Origin: Tanypteryx hageni
Taxonomy: Eukaryota; Arthropoda; Insecta; Odonata; Petaluridae
Assembly (NCBI GenBank): GCA_028673005.1
Contig: CM054117.1
Location: 35,418,061-35,482,060, forward strand
Reading direction: 5' to 3'
DNA: 64,000 nt
A program made the translations under genes and the position numbers. The notes under the pieces are model-generated. The model saw only the letters and a list, made by a program, of their open reading frames with translations. It was not told where the DNA came from and ran no database searches. Shown here in pieces: positions 10,993 to 23,055 of the stretch. The stretch's first letter is position 1, and each line of letters begins with the position of its first letter.

Positions 10993-11984
10993 ATGAAGAT
11001 CTACATGAGTGTGCTGGTCGTTTTGGGAGCTCTTCTGGTGATGAACACATTCACGTATAACGGCGGAGGTTAGTTGGAAATTGCTCAATTGTTAATCCTT
11101 CCACGAACAATGGCATACACTTTCACACTTTGTGATTTTAAAAGTCATCAGTCAATATGAGTAAGCAAGGATATGCAGCTCAACTGGTCACTGAATTTCA
11201 AAATTGTTATTCATTGTCGATAAGTGCCTCAAACATTCATTCGGAGGAGCCGGTGGTTTAGTGGTTAGAAGTGCTGTAGTCCCAAAAAAAGCAGAGGGTA
11301 TGCCTTATAAGGAAATAAAACTTTGAAGGAGGGTCTTACCCAGATTTTTTTAAAGAAGAGGATATAACCTATTCATTATAAAAAAACCGGGTGTATACAG
11401 AGTATACCACCGTATACCCTCCACTACAACCCTGGTGGTAAGTGTGCTAACCCCGCCAGCTAAAGCGAACCCGGCCCAAATCCTGTAGGATTTTTCCTAG
11501 GAGGGTCAGCCCCCTATTTGTGCCTGTTGGAACTAAGGAGACGAGGACGAGCCGATAAAAAAAAGAGAAATAAGAAGAGCGCCCAAATTAACACTCCGTC
11601 CTTCGGAAGGGACGTTAAGCCGTTCGCACCCTTGGTGCTCATTTTTAAGAGCATGCTACAATCCTGCACCAGGTTTCTCCCCACCCTTCTATCCGAATAT
11701 TCATTGCACTACCTCTTAGATACCCATTGGTTGCGTAACGCAAAAGGCGAATCAGCTGGACTCAAAATGAAAAATTCCTTCCACACCTAAGACTATTTAT
11801 TTCACAAACAAAATATTCTGTCAAAATAATTAATTCTTTCGTTTTCTTCCGCACAGTCGCTTCTGCCGGTTTTGGCTGTCCCTTGAACCAAAATGCCTGC
11901 CACCGCCATTGCCGCTCAATTGGACGCCTTGGAGGATACTGCGAGGGCATGGCCAAACAAACCTGCGTTTGTTATAGAAGCTAA
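10993..11984 (+). CDS. Invertebrate-type defensin, copy A (2 coding exons)
   Basis: Secreted antimicrobial peptide precursor, 67 residues, coding exons 10993-11068 and 11857-11984, intron phase 1 (donor G|GTTAGT, acceptor CCGCACAG). The leader starts [10 protein letters not shown] and has a hydrophobic core; the signal ends around NGGVASA. The mature part starts GFGCP and holds six Cys spaced C-x6-C-x3-C-x9-C-x7-C-x-C, with CHRHC, a GGYC motif and a C-terminal CVCY. This is the CS-alpha-beta fold pattern of scorpion and tick defensins, in which disulfides C1-C4, C2-C5 and C3-C6 stabilise a helix and two strands; such peptides act outside the cell, mainly on Gram-positive bacteria by binding lipid II. 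A non-coding exon and TATA box lie upstream and AATAAA follows at 12054. A SINE lies in the intron. It appears intact. Expression is unproven. Confidence 0.9.
11250..11660 (+). mobile_element. tRNA-derived SINE in defensin A intron, with nested insertion
   Basis: The head resembles a tRNA: GGTGGTTTAGTGGTTAGAAG (A-box region, 11260s). Its B-box region near 11468-11482 is degenerate (CCGGCCCAAATCC). It continues into a conserved body with GGGACGTTAAGCCGTTCGC, the same body as at 36280 and, inverted, at 61865-62125. Relative to unit C the SINE is interrupted at about 11277-11428 by a 150-bp element with GAGGGTAT...ATACCCTC ends. The same interruption is in unit B. Confidence 0.65.
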
Positions 11985-12053
11985 CGAATTTGGACGCAAT
12001 TTGCTGGATATTGCCATTGCTGACATGTATTATAAAATAATCACGTTTTTCCG

Positions 12054-12059
12054 AATAAA
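12054..12059 (+). terminator. Poly(A) signal of defensin A
   Basis: AATAAA, 70 nt after the stop codon, conserved in position in copies B and C. Confidence 0.7.
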
Positions 12060-12689
12060 GTAAAAACTATCATTTCCCGAGATGTTATTTCATGTTGCAC
12101 TATTGGAAATTATCCCCCCCTCCCTCCGCTCTCTCTCCAACTTCTCATCACTCTATAAAAAAATAATGCTTCCAGTGGATCTAGGCCAAGGATCGACCAT
12201 CAAATTCACAGGAAGAGCCACATTATTTCTATTAAATATAAAGTTTACTTGAGAATAATCGCAGTCGAGAAAAGACGATTATTATTCCAAAAAATATTAT
12301 ATGTCCATCGCATGTCCGCGTCCTCAATAATAACTACCGGCAATTGCACTCGTGGATCATTTTTAAAAACTTGGACTAATTTTCACAACGGAGAACACTT
12401 TGAATTACTTTTCCCATTGAAAAACAATGAGTAAACAATATGTTTTTTATATGTTGGTATGGGTAAGAAAATATTGATTACCGTTGGCGTCGCTAACAAC
12501 TCAAAATTTTTATCATATCAACGGAAGCAAACACACAAATCTTGCAGAAAATAATATTACGTACAACTTTGATGATGACAAATATTTTCATTAATAAATC
12601 CCTGAACTACACAAAAATAAAAATATGACACCTCCACCTACGGTTGACTAATTTCAGCCAAAATCCTATCAGAATTTGCATATCTATTA

Positions 12690-13720
12690 AACCAAAGGCC
12701 ACAAATACCGGATGACGAAAGATATCCTTCAGCTTTAAATTCCTGGTACCACTATTAACCCCCAAATACCTCTTATCCCTTAACTTACTCCTATCTGTGC
12801 ATAACCCCAACTTAATTTTTTTTTTAATGGTCCTGAAAAGGTCCTAAATCCATTAAAACCTATATGAAGATGATCGCCGCCAAACCATTACAAAATTTTT
12901 CCCCTACCTTCTAAAACCTGCATATACGCAAACTAAGCCTCACCACCATCATATATACCATACTCATTGTAAACATTTCCTGAAAAGTGTTGTTTTGTGA
13001 CGCTCCCGATATAGATCTCTACTCTCTTTTATTTTTATTTTTATTATTTTATTATATATATGTGTGTGTGTGCGCGCGCGTGCGTGCGTGCGTGCGTGCG
13101 CGTGTGTGTGTGTGTATTTTTTTTAGCAATTGCATACTTTATAATTAGTTAGTTTATTTTATAAGATATTTAATCACTTATTATATTTAGTTTAGCCTTA
13201 GAAAGAGAAAAAAAATAACAATAATAATAACTATTGCCTATATTATAATAAAAGCTCTACCCAATTTAAAGCTATTTTGCAAAAAAAAGAAAAAAGGGGC
13301 AAAAGTAAAGAAAAAATAATAATGATATTATTATTATAATAAGAGATAAATAAATAATTATATATATATATAGCCAAAAATAAATAAATAAAAAATAAAA
13401 ATGAGGTAAAAAAAGGAAAAATGCAAAATAAAAATAAAAAATAACAATAGCTAGCTGGTATATTTTTGACTTAACTACCTTACCAATGTACATATTTTCT
13501 ATTTTTTCATGTTTATTGTATTATATTTATATTAATTAGTAGTTATAGTAATCTTATACTTATAAGCAAATCACAAAAACCGCAAGGTATTTAAATGATG
13601 TAAATATAATTAACAACCCCTATTGTAATTGAGCACTTTCTGAACGGCCGGGAACATGGGTGTTATCACGAGGGACGGCCTATATTTGTGGTAAAACTAC
13701 TTACCAAGCCAACAAAGAGA
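12690..13720. other. Unit A private insertion, AT-rich with microsatellites
   Basis: Compared with unit C this kilobase is extra. It contains a TG/CG dinucleotide tract (13061-13116) and A/T-rich runs (13190-13450). A minus-strand open stretch at 12607-12810 includes DRSKLRDKRYLGVNSGTRN, which looks like decayed retroelement coding. I cannot classify it. Confidence 0.45.
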
Positions 13721-13744
13721 GAGAGAGAGAAAATAGTAATAACG

Positions 13745-13935
13745 CACATAGGGGACCTTAAGACGTGTATTTCTGTTGGAATCTCAAATTTGATTTTTTT
13801 ACCGCTTATGGAAAAAGAATAAATTATACTCATTCTTCAGAACATTTTATAAGTAAACGTGAACTTTTGGTATTTGAAGTCGCGAGTGACTCTGGCGCGG
13901 CTTTATGTGCGAGAAGGGGTGGGTTTACGGATCCG
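13745..13935. repeat. Interspersed repeat tail near the end of unit A
   Basis: Shares AAATAGTAATAACG, GTGTATTTC(T/C)GTTGGAATCTCAAAT and GTAAACGTGAACTTTTGGTATT with 37755-37970 in unit C. The middle part is the same conserved block as at 9450, 21530, 30430 and 41500. Confidence 0.55.
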
Positions 13936-14161
13936 CACAGATAATATTCCTTATATTTGAAAAATCGTGTTTAATCCAGCAACTTCTTAACGTACGTCAT
14001 TGCCACATTTGAGTGAAATGAACAATTAGTTCATTTTTGTCTCATAATTTATTTTTTACACACAAAAATTTAGAAATCGTCCGCAATTGACAAATATAAA
14101 ATAATAATAATAATTTATTGTGTCCGACCAAAACTCCAAGTATATAGTAGATTCGGGTATA

Positions 14162-14660
14162 GGACACTTCGGCGCGACCGTTACGCCTCAGGACGATTCG
14201 GCGCCGGAACGATTGGGCGACGGGAGAATTCGCCGACATTAGGATTATGCCCGGCACAGTACCAGTATGATTTGAAGAGAATGATGTGATAATAAAAAGA
14301 TATTAAAACTATTAGTGAATTTTGCTAAGCTGACTAACTACTGATACGGTAATATTTAAGTGAAATGGCAGTATTTAAAACAAACTTTTAATCAAAATGC
14401 ACGAAAATGGTGAAAAATAATGGTGCTTTCTCAACCACTTAACCCAACCCGGGAGAGAAAAATGGAAAGAACAAAACCCTCCAGCATCTTAACCCAACCC
14501 GAGGAAGGGAATTGGTACTTGAGGGAGGAAAATAGAACGAACCAAATCCCAACCTGGGGGAGAAAAATGTAATGAAAAAACTCCAAAACACACAACCGGG
14601 GGAGAAATTGGTACGAACAAAACCCCCAACAACGTCCCGGCGCCGAATAGTCCCGTCGAA
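14162..14660. mobile_element. TTCGGCGC-rich MITE, degenerate copy
   Basis: Begins GGACACTTCGGCGCGACCG and ends with GGCGCCGAATAGTCCCGTCG. Several copies of the subterminal motif TTCGGCGC occur near both ends. The middle has degenerate repeats of an ACCCAACCCGGGGGAG-type unit, as in the well-preserved copy at 63210-63672. Older and more diverged than that copy. No coding capacity is seen. Confidence 0.6.
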
Positions 14661-14683
14661 TATAGGATATAGTATATAGTAGG

Positions 14684-17600
14684 ATACTCATGTCCAGCCC
14701 AAACTACAAGAGCTAGAAAGCTGAAAGTTTCAGTATTTGTAGATATGATGGAGAAACCTACAGATAAAATGAGACTTCTCACCTGAGTTACATTGGTTGG
14801 ACTACAGAAATTCCGAAATTTGCATTTTATCTCATAAGAAAAGCATTGCGCCATTTTTGTAAATTAATTTCGGGCACTTGCCAATAACCTAGAAAAATGA
14901 AGTTTTCAGTGTTGCTACATGGCCGCAATATCTATTAGGAATTATTGTTACTATTGCTTACAGTGTCCTTGGTTCGACGCCAGTTTTTTAAAAATATTTG
15001 TAGCAAATTATACATATACAAAAGTGGAAATTTTGAAAAAGTTTAACAAATCGACCGCTAAATATTCGCAATTGTTTAAACAAATTTTCAAGGTTTATGT
15101 ATTTCCGAATTTGCTGCGGAGCTGAAATTGTTGTATTAAAACGAAATAGGGATTATTGAAATTTTGATATATTAATTTCTGTTGCCGTTAAAAATTCTTA
15201 AAGTTAATAAAAATACATTACTATTTAGGTACTAAGGCATGAGCTAGGAAGCTGAAATTTTCATGTTATTCACCGAAAAGAGCATTTGCACAAATAGAAA
15301 TTTGAATATCTACATAAATATATTGCGGCGGGCGTTAAAATGTTTAAATTAAAAACGATTAGAAAAATATTATTTCACTTCTGGAAGTGAAATTTGCCAG
15401 AAATGTGTACCCCATAATGGAGAAAGTATAAAATTCTTAAAATTGAAAAGTTTGGGGATTGTTTTAATCCATTATTTTTACATAAAAATTCGCAATTGTT
15501 TAAACAAATTTTCAAGGTTTATGTATTTTCGAATGTGCTACGGAGCTGATATTTTTTTCGATGTAGGATTTGCAAAAAAACGAAACAGGGATTACACAAA
15601 TTTTGATATTATAATTTGTTTGGCAGTTTAAAATTCCTAAGGTTTAAACAAATAGATAACTGTTTGAACATTACTGGATGAGCTAGGAAGCTGAAATTTT
15701 CAAGTTATTTACAGAGTAGTGTATTTGCACAAATAAATATTTGAATTTCTGCATAAACATATTGCGGCTGCCGTTAAAAATGTTTAAAATTTAAACAATT
15801 GGAAAAATATTATTTCACTTCTAGAAGTACTACAACTTTATAATTTGGCAGACATGTGTAGAATGAGTACCTCATAATGGAGAAAGTATAAAATTTTTAA
15901 AATTGAAAAGTTTGGGATTGTTTTAATCTATTATTTTTACATAAGGGAAAAACGAAAATTGCATCGGAGGTAAAATATTTAGAATTAAAAAAATATTTGT
16001 AATGATGAAATATCTGTCTCAAGAATGAATGTTTTTTAAAGGTGAGATGATATGCTTGCAGAATGCAAGCACCTTTTACTAGTATGTTATATGTATGTTA
16101 TATCCTCCTCTGTACGGAACGTCTATATATTTTGATATATATATATATTAATATATATCCTTATATATAGACGTTCCTTACAGAGGAGGAGGATAGGAGG
16201 ATATGTTCAGCCCAAACTACAAGAGCTAGAGTGCTGAAAGTTTCAGATTTTGTAGATATAATGGAGAAATTTACAGCTAACATGAGATTACTTACCTACG
16301 TTAGCTGAGTTCGACTCCAGAAATTCCGAAAGTTGCGTTTTTTCCCATTAGAAAAGCATTGCGCCATTTTTTTAAATTAATTTTGGGGACTTGCCTGTAA
16401 GTTAGAAAAATGAAAATTTCACTGATGCTAGATTTCCGTAACATCTATTAGGAATTAATGATACTTTTGCTTACAGGGTCCTGGGATCGACTCCAGTTAC
16501 CCCGGAATATCTCCCATAAGTTAGCATGGGAAAAGGTTATCCCAGTGTGTAGACCAATATAATAAGTTTAGAAAGATAAGATTTTGCAGGATCATTAAAT
16601 TTTTCTCATAACCAACTATACAAATAGAAAATCTCAAAATTGTTAATTTTTAGTCGGCTTTTTAGTCCCATTTGAATATTAAAGTTTAATAATTTTTATT
16701 ATGGAAACTCTATGCTGTAGGTTCAAGTTTTTGAAAACATTTTTAAGGAAATTATATATATAAAACAAGGAAATTTTGAAAAAAATTTGATCGCTATAAA
16801 TTCGCAATTGTTTAAACAAATTTTCAAGGTTTATGTATTATGGAATGTGCTACGAAGCTGAATTGTTTTCATCGGTAGAATTTGTAAAAATAAACGAAAT
16901 AAAAAATTATAGGAATTTTGATATTTTAATTTCTTTGGCTGTTAAAAATTCTTTAAATTTTAACAAATAGATAAATATTTAGGTACTTCGGGGCACGCTA
17001 GGAAGCTGAAATTTTAAAGTTAAGTAGAGCTCAGTGCATTGAAACTAACAAAAATTTCATAAACTCCAACAAAGCGTTATTGCGGCGGCATTAAACTTTT
17101 AATTTCAAACAATTAAATAAATATTATTTCACTTCTAGATGTTCTACAACTTCAAACTGACAAAAATGTGTGGAATTAGTACCTTAGATTGAATAAAGTA
17201 TAATATTTTTAATATTGCAAATTTAAGGCATTGTTTTAATCAATTATTGTTAAATAAGGAAAGATAGAAATTGTGGAGGTGAAATATTTTGAATTAAAAT
17301 AATATATCTAATAATGTTATAGCTCTCTGAAATATTAATGTTTAAGAGGGTCAGATGAAATGCTTGCGGAATGTAAGCACCAACTACTTGTATGTTATTT
17401 GTGTTATATCCTCCTCAGTAAGGAACGTCTATATATAATGATAGGATTATACTAATGTTTAGGCACTCCAGATGAGCTGGAGATTCGAATTTTTTTTCTA
17501 GGGTCGGATTTTGTACAAAACCGAATAGAAAAAACTAAAATCTTGAAAAAGTTCAACAATGCGGTAGCTAAAAATTCGCAATTTTTTAGACAAATTTTCA

Positions 17601-20003
17601 AGGTTTATGTATTTTCGAATGTGCTATGCTGATGAATGTTTTTTAGAGATATGCTTTGTAAGAAAACGAAACGGATTATAGAAATTTTGATATTATAATT
17701 TCTTTGGTAGTTAAAAATTCTTAAAGTTCAAACAAATACGTAAATGTTTAGATACTACAGGGCAAGACAGGGAGCTGAAATTTTTTAGTTATTTAGAGAC
17801 TAGTCTATACAAAAGAATAAACATTTCAGTGTATCCATGAAATTCTTATTGCGGCCGTTAAAAGTTATTGAACTTTAAACAATTAGAGAAAAGTTATTTC
17901 ACTTCTAAATGTGCTACAACTTTTAAATTTGGCAGAAATGTGAGGCATTATTAACCCAATGTGGAAAAATATAATATTTATAAAATTGCAAAAATTAGTG
18001 ATTTTTTACTCCATTATTTTTCCATAAGGAAAAAACGAAATTCGGTCCAGAGAAGAAATCTAATGAATTAAAGAAATATTTCCCATGATGAAATATCTCT
18101 CTGAAAAATAAATATTTTTCCAAGGTGAGATGATATGCTTGCAGTATGCAAGCACCTTCTACTAGTATATAATGATAGACGTTTCTTAGAGAGGAGGATA
18201 TAACATACTAGTAGAAGGTGCTTGCATACTGCAAGCATTTCATCTCAACTTGAAAAATAATTCATTTTTCAGACAGATATTTCATCAATACAAATATTTT
18301 TTTTAATTCTAAAGATTTCACCTCCGCAGCGATATTCGTTTTTCGCTTATGTAAAAATAATAGATTAAAACAATCCCCAAACTTTGCAATTTTAACAATT
18401 TTATACTTTCTCCATTATGAGGTACTAATGCTATATGTTTCTGCCAAATTTTAAAGTTGTAGCACTTCTAGAAGTAAAATAATATATTTCTAATTGTTCA
18501 AATTTTAAAATTTTCAACGGCCGCCGAAATAAATTTATGGAGAGATTCAAATGTTTATTTGCGCAAATGCTCTACTCTGTAAATATCTTGGAAATTTCAG
18601 CTTCCTAGCTCGATTCGTAGTTCCTAAACAGTTATCTATTTGTTTAAAATTTAAGAATTTTTAACTGCCAAACAAATTAAAATATAAAAATTAGTATAAT
18701 CCATCTTTCATTTTCTTACATTTCCTACACCAAAAAAATGTCAGCTCTGTAGCACATTCGGAAATACATAAACGTTGAAAATTTGTTTAAACAATTGCGA
18801 ATTTTTAGCGGCCGCATTGTTGAACTTTTTCAAGATTTTCGTTTTTTTTAGTCGGTTTTGCACAATATCCTACCTATGAAAAAAATGTCGAATCTCCAAC
18901 TCATCTGGAAAGTCCTAAACATTAGTATCCTCCTATATGTTATATGTTATCTCCTCCTCCTTCTCTGTAAAAAACGTCTACATATAATGATGATAATAAA
19001 GCATATTATCTCACCTTGAAAAACAATCATATTTAAGACAGATATTTCATCATTACAAATATTTTTTTAATTCTTAATATTTCCCCCTGCAGCGATTTTC
19101 GTTTTTCCCTTATCTTAAAATAATTGATTAAAACAGCCCCCAAACTTTGCGATTTTAAGAATTTAATACTTTCTCCATTATGGGATGCTCATTACTGCCA
19201 AATTTTAAAGTTGTAGCACTTGTAGAAGTGAAATAACATTTTTCTAATAGTTAAAATGTTAAACATTTTTAACGGTAGCCGCAGTATATTTATGGAGAGA
19301 TTCATAGGTTTATTTGTGCAAAGGAACTAGTCTGTAAATAATTTGAAAATGACAGCTTCCTAGCTCGTCCCGTAGTAGCTAAACAGAGATCTATTTGTTA
19401 AACTTTAAGAATTTTTAACGGCAACACAAAATAAAATATCAAAATTTCTATAACCCATTTTCGTTTTTTACAAATCTAACCTCTAAAAAGAATTTCAGCT
19501 CCGTAGAATATTCGGAAATATATAAACCTTGAAAATTTGTTTAAACAATTGCGAATTTTTAGCGGCCGCAATGTTGCACTTTTTCAAGATTTTCGTTTTT
19601 CTAGTCAATTTTGCACAAAATCATACCAAAGAAAAAAATTTCGAATCTCCAGCTCATCTGGAAGTGCCTAAACATCAGTATCCTCCTATATGTTATATCC
19701 TCCTACTCTGTAAGAAACGTCTATATATAAATATATCCTCCTCTGTAAGGAACGTCTATATGTAATGATATCATTTTATATAGACGCTCCTTACAGAGGA
19801 AGAGGAGGATATAACACACTAGTAGTTGGTGCTTGCATTCTGCAAGCATATCATCTCAACATAAATAAACATTCATTTTTCATATTTGATCATTACAAAT
19901 ATTTCTTTAATTCTAAATATTTCACCTCCGGAGCGATTCTTGTTTTTCCCTTAAAATATTTCCCATGATGAAATATCTCTCAGTATGCAAGCACATTCAA
20001 CTA

Positions 20004-20010
<7 letters not shown>
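14684..20010. mobile_element. Array of a hairpin/CTAG-ended repeat family in both orientations
   Basis: At least six copies or part-copies: forward at about 14684-16130, 16190-17435 and 17440-18165; reverse at about 18204-18975, 18990-19735 and 19780-19945. Forward copies end with a perfect hairpin (16053-16071, 18136-18154), 7 nt, then CTAG|T (16079-16082, 18162-18165), which is what a Helitron 3' end looks like. A second feature is an inverted ATAGACGTTCCTTACAGAGG sequence flanking units on both sides, which suggests terminal inverted repeats. Internal blocks with TTCGCAATTGTTTAAACAAA recur within copies. No long ORF is present, so these are non-autonomous. Confidence 0.65.

Positions 20011-20053
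<43 letters not shown>
20008..20053. repeat. (AT)n microsatellite
   Basis: Pure AT dinucleotide run of about 46 bp directly after a CTAG-type terminus. Confidence 0.9.
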
Positions 20054-20059
<6 letters not shown>

Positions 20060-20369
20060 TTATAAAGCGAAGTTAATATAAATGTTGGTGATACCCCATT
20101 TGTTCACTCGTCTATGTTCATGCCGAGTTCGGTAATATGAATCTACATTCTTTTCCCTTTAGAACAGTAGAAACCTCGCTACGATATCACAATTGTAGGA
20201 TATTTTAATGTATTAAACAAAACATCTCTGCATGATGGATTTGAGATTTCCCATGTCAAACAAATAAGGAAAAAACGTTCCTGGAATCGAACTCGAGACT
20301 TCGTACTTCGTAAAATAAAATATAGCCCGGAGATTGGCTCTGGCAGAACGAGCCTCATACGAAATTTCA
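20054..20369. other. Intergenic stretch with tRNA-like B box
   Basis: No gene is seen. GGAATCGAACTCGAGAC (about 20281-20297) is, on the minus strand, a B-box-like GAGTTCGATTCC, suggesting a worn tRNA-derived SINE. Confidence 0.35.
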
Positions 20370-21429
20370 TGAAAAATGGTCCATTGATACAAAAGTTGTT
20401 AGTAGGGGAAATACAGGCACACGTACACACACACACCCACATGACCATTTCACAAGGCTGTTTCCACCGGAAACCAGCCTAAACACAAAAATATTTTTTT
20501 ATGACTCACGCACAAGCAATAAAGTACCTGGTGAGGCCTCCAAAAAATGTTGTGTACATAATCTTAGAAATAATAAATGTCTCAATTTTAAAATCAATGG
20601 AAACTCTCTATGATTCCACAGAAAAAAGATCGTTAAGAGGTTTCACAAAGGAGGGCAGCCATTAGGAGCGGTTTCGCTATATATATTTACATTGCAGGGC
20701 CCTCGACTGCTTAGGGCCAGGGGCCCCCAACTGCTTACCGCCATGAGCCCGTGAAGGCGTAAATCCGCCACTGAGCAACAGCAAATTATTACGTGCAACC
20801 GTTGTGGTGCCCGTATGTAAAAATACATGCAGAATAGCTTCAATGCGGGGATGCCACAAAATTCTGCTAATCTCTAAAAGCGTGTCGCGTCTACAGAAAT
20901 GTTGTTTAGCACCGATTTTGAATTATAATATCCTCTGTCGCACCATACTGAAACTATTGGAAGACGGTAGATGGAATTCAAAATTTTTCATTAACATAAT
21001 TTGTAACTGTTAATATGAAATTGAGGGCGATATCGATAAATTTCGAAGAATTTCCTGATTACCATGTTGTATGACATAATAACAAAGATAACCTCTTAAT
21101 CGCCTCCGTCAAGAAAACGTCGATGAAAAAAACCGAAATAAAATAGAAACAAACCGCTTTCTTATTCCTCACTCGGAAACGAATGATTTTGAAAATAAAT
21201 TTCATAGAAACGAAAAATATAAAAATCTGATGTGGCCGCCACATGACTTTCTCCATACCTGCAATATTTCTAAATATTCCATATAGGTTAACAAAATAAA
21301 AGGAACGTTAATAAGTCGTAAGCATAAAGTATTTACAATAATCGCCGGTAGGTTGTGCGGCGGTGGCAGCTAAAAAATTAGTTTATATATATCTCTTAAA
21401 CCATACATTATATGGGAAAATGTTTCGAA

Positions 21430-21610
21430 CTGTCGAATATACAATTTCGCGTTGACCTGATAAATAGTTTTTGAGTTAGAGCACCCACATATTCTATCAT
21501 ACACACAGACATCGAGGGAATGGTCAGAACGTGTTCAGGGTACCCCAAAACGTGTACTTCCGTTGAAATCTCGAAATTGATTTTTTTCATACTACGTACG
21601 TAGAAAGTTA
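21430..21610. repeat. Interspersed repeat block (RTE-like tail), unit B
   Basis: Orthologous to 9350-9540 in unit A, with the same TTTTTGAGTTAGAGCACCC and ACGTGTACTTCCGTTGAA blocks. Confidence 0.5.
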
Positions 21611-22152
21611 AAATCCGCACCATCATTAAAATATCAATGGCCATCAGCGCCAAGATAAACATTCTGTTAACAATTTTCGACGTGGAATTTAATGATTTAT
21701 AATTTCCTGTAACGAATACCGTCCTTTTCTTATGTAGAACAAAGGTGGGATATGATGGAACATCTCCAAATATAATAATGTTGTCAATATTAGCAGGCGC
21801 AAACGGTAAATTACAGAAGGAAATATATATCCCGTAACATTTTCTGTTTAAAACCTATACAGCTAATATTTTCGTTGGTTAACAGTTTATCTGCCAAGGT
21901 CGGAAATATTCGGAGGAGCACGTAAACGAGGAAGCGATTGGCGGGGCTCCCCCGGTCGGAGTCTCCATGGAGACCCCTCCATGTCATAGGGGGGAAGAAC
22001 CATCTCGTGCGGGACAAAGATAACGCCATGGAAAGGGTCAACTTATTTGAGAGGGAGGGAGGACTGGACATAGGAAAATTCTCGAACTAGTTTATTGATC
22101 CGCGTCGCAATTAGCAGCTCAATCGTAGACAAAAAAATTAACTCGTGTACGC

Positions 22153-22193
22153 GGAGAAATCCCGCTTTCCTTGTCGAAAGGATCATATAAAAA
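22153..22193 (+). promoter_or_regulatory. Core promoter of defensin B (degenerate kB, TATA)
   Basis: GGAGAAATCCC at 22153-22163 replaces the kB consensus of copy A, breaking one G of the GGG half-site. TATAAAAA is at 22186-22193. The spacing is as in copy A. Confidence 0.6.
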
Positions 22194-22216
22194 GAGACTG
22201 AGGATGATAGGTTGAC

Positions 22217-22271
22217 ATTAAGCAAACAACGGTCCAACAGGAGAACCAAACCTCGAAGACAACACGATCAG
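22217..22271 (+). other. 5' UTR exon of defensin B
   Basis: Start estimated from the TATA box; donor ATCAG|GTGAGA at 22271/22272. The intron runs to the acceptor TTTGCACAG just before the ATG at 23056. Confidence 0.55.
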
Positions 22272-23055
22272 GTGAGACATTCTTCACATTTGTATATTTA
22301 CGCGGGCCGTCTTGCCAATACAGCCATTCGGATTTTATAGAAAATATTGAATTGGGTGTAGACCTACAATGGTAATTCATAAAGTTCGTTTTGTTAGTCG
22401 AATTAAATATTTTACGATCCACAATTTCTAAACAGAACTGCTGAGAAGTTATAAATCGCATTTGGCGCGTTTATTCTTGATTCATTTCATTTCCGTATTT
22501 TACGCGAAAATAAAAATTGCGTTGTAAGCCCAAATTTATCATAATAGGCCGTAGGATCGAGTGGTATTTAATAGTCAAAACAGTTGTAAAATTTAAAATT
22601 CTGTACTTATGGGCAGATTCATTTATTAATGTACGTAGTCCAGAAAAGCACTAGTAACCTCATTTAATTCTTATCATCATCGGGATTAATAATGTAAAAT
22701 ACTCGGTAGGTAGAAAACATCAGCCAAGCCTTAATATCGTAAGATTATGCGGTCTAAAGCAATATCAAATTTATCTATTAAATGTTTGGCGCGATTTGTA
22801 AACCAGTGATTTTTATATAAATGAAATTACAAATTTAATTATTTAAATTAGATGTGAAATTTTATAAATATGTTGAAACATGATAGATATCATTAGAATT
22901 TATCGTACATTTACAAAATAATTTATCCTCCGGCAAGTGGACGAATTTTTCTCCATCTCTAGGAGACGTTTTTATAAAAGTTTTCATACTTTCACGCACA
23001 TAACTTTAAATACTTTTGCTTCCCATCTTTAAATGATTTTTTCTATTTGCACAGA

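Larger units (their letters stand above)
8010..13940 (+). repeat. Tandem duplication unit A (defensin-bearing)
   Basis: First of three paralogous segments. Its start (GGTAAGGTACTTAAAAG) matches the start of unit C near 27925. Its end (GGTTTACGGATCCGC near 13924) matches the end of unit C near 37969. Promoter, introns and 3' flank align over kilobases with units B and C. Unit A has a private insertion of about 1 kb (12690-13720) relative to C. Apart from the transposon relics and the defensin listed separately, I see no other gene in it. Confidence 0.8.
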
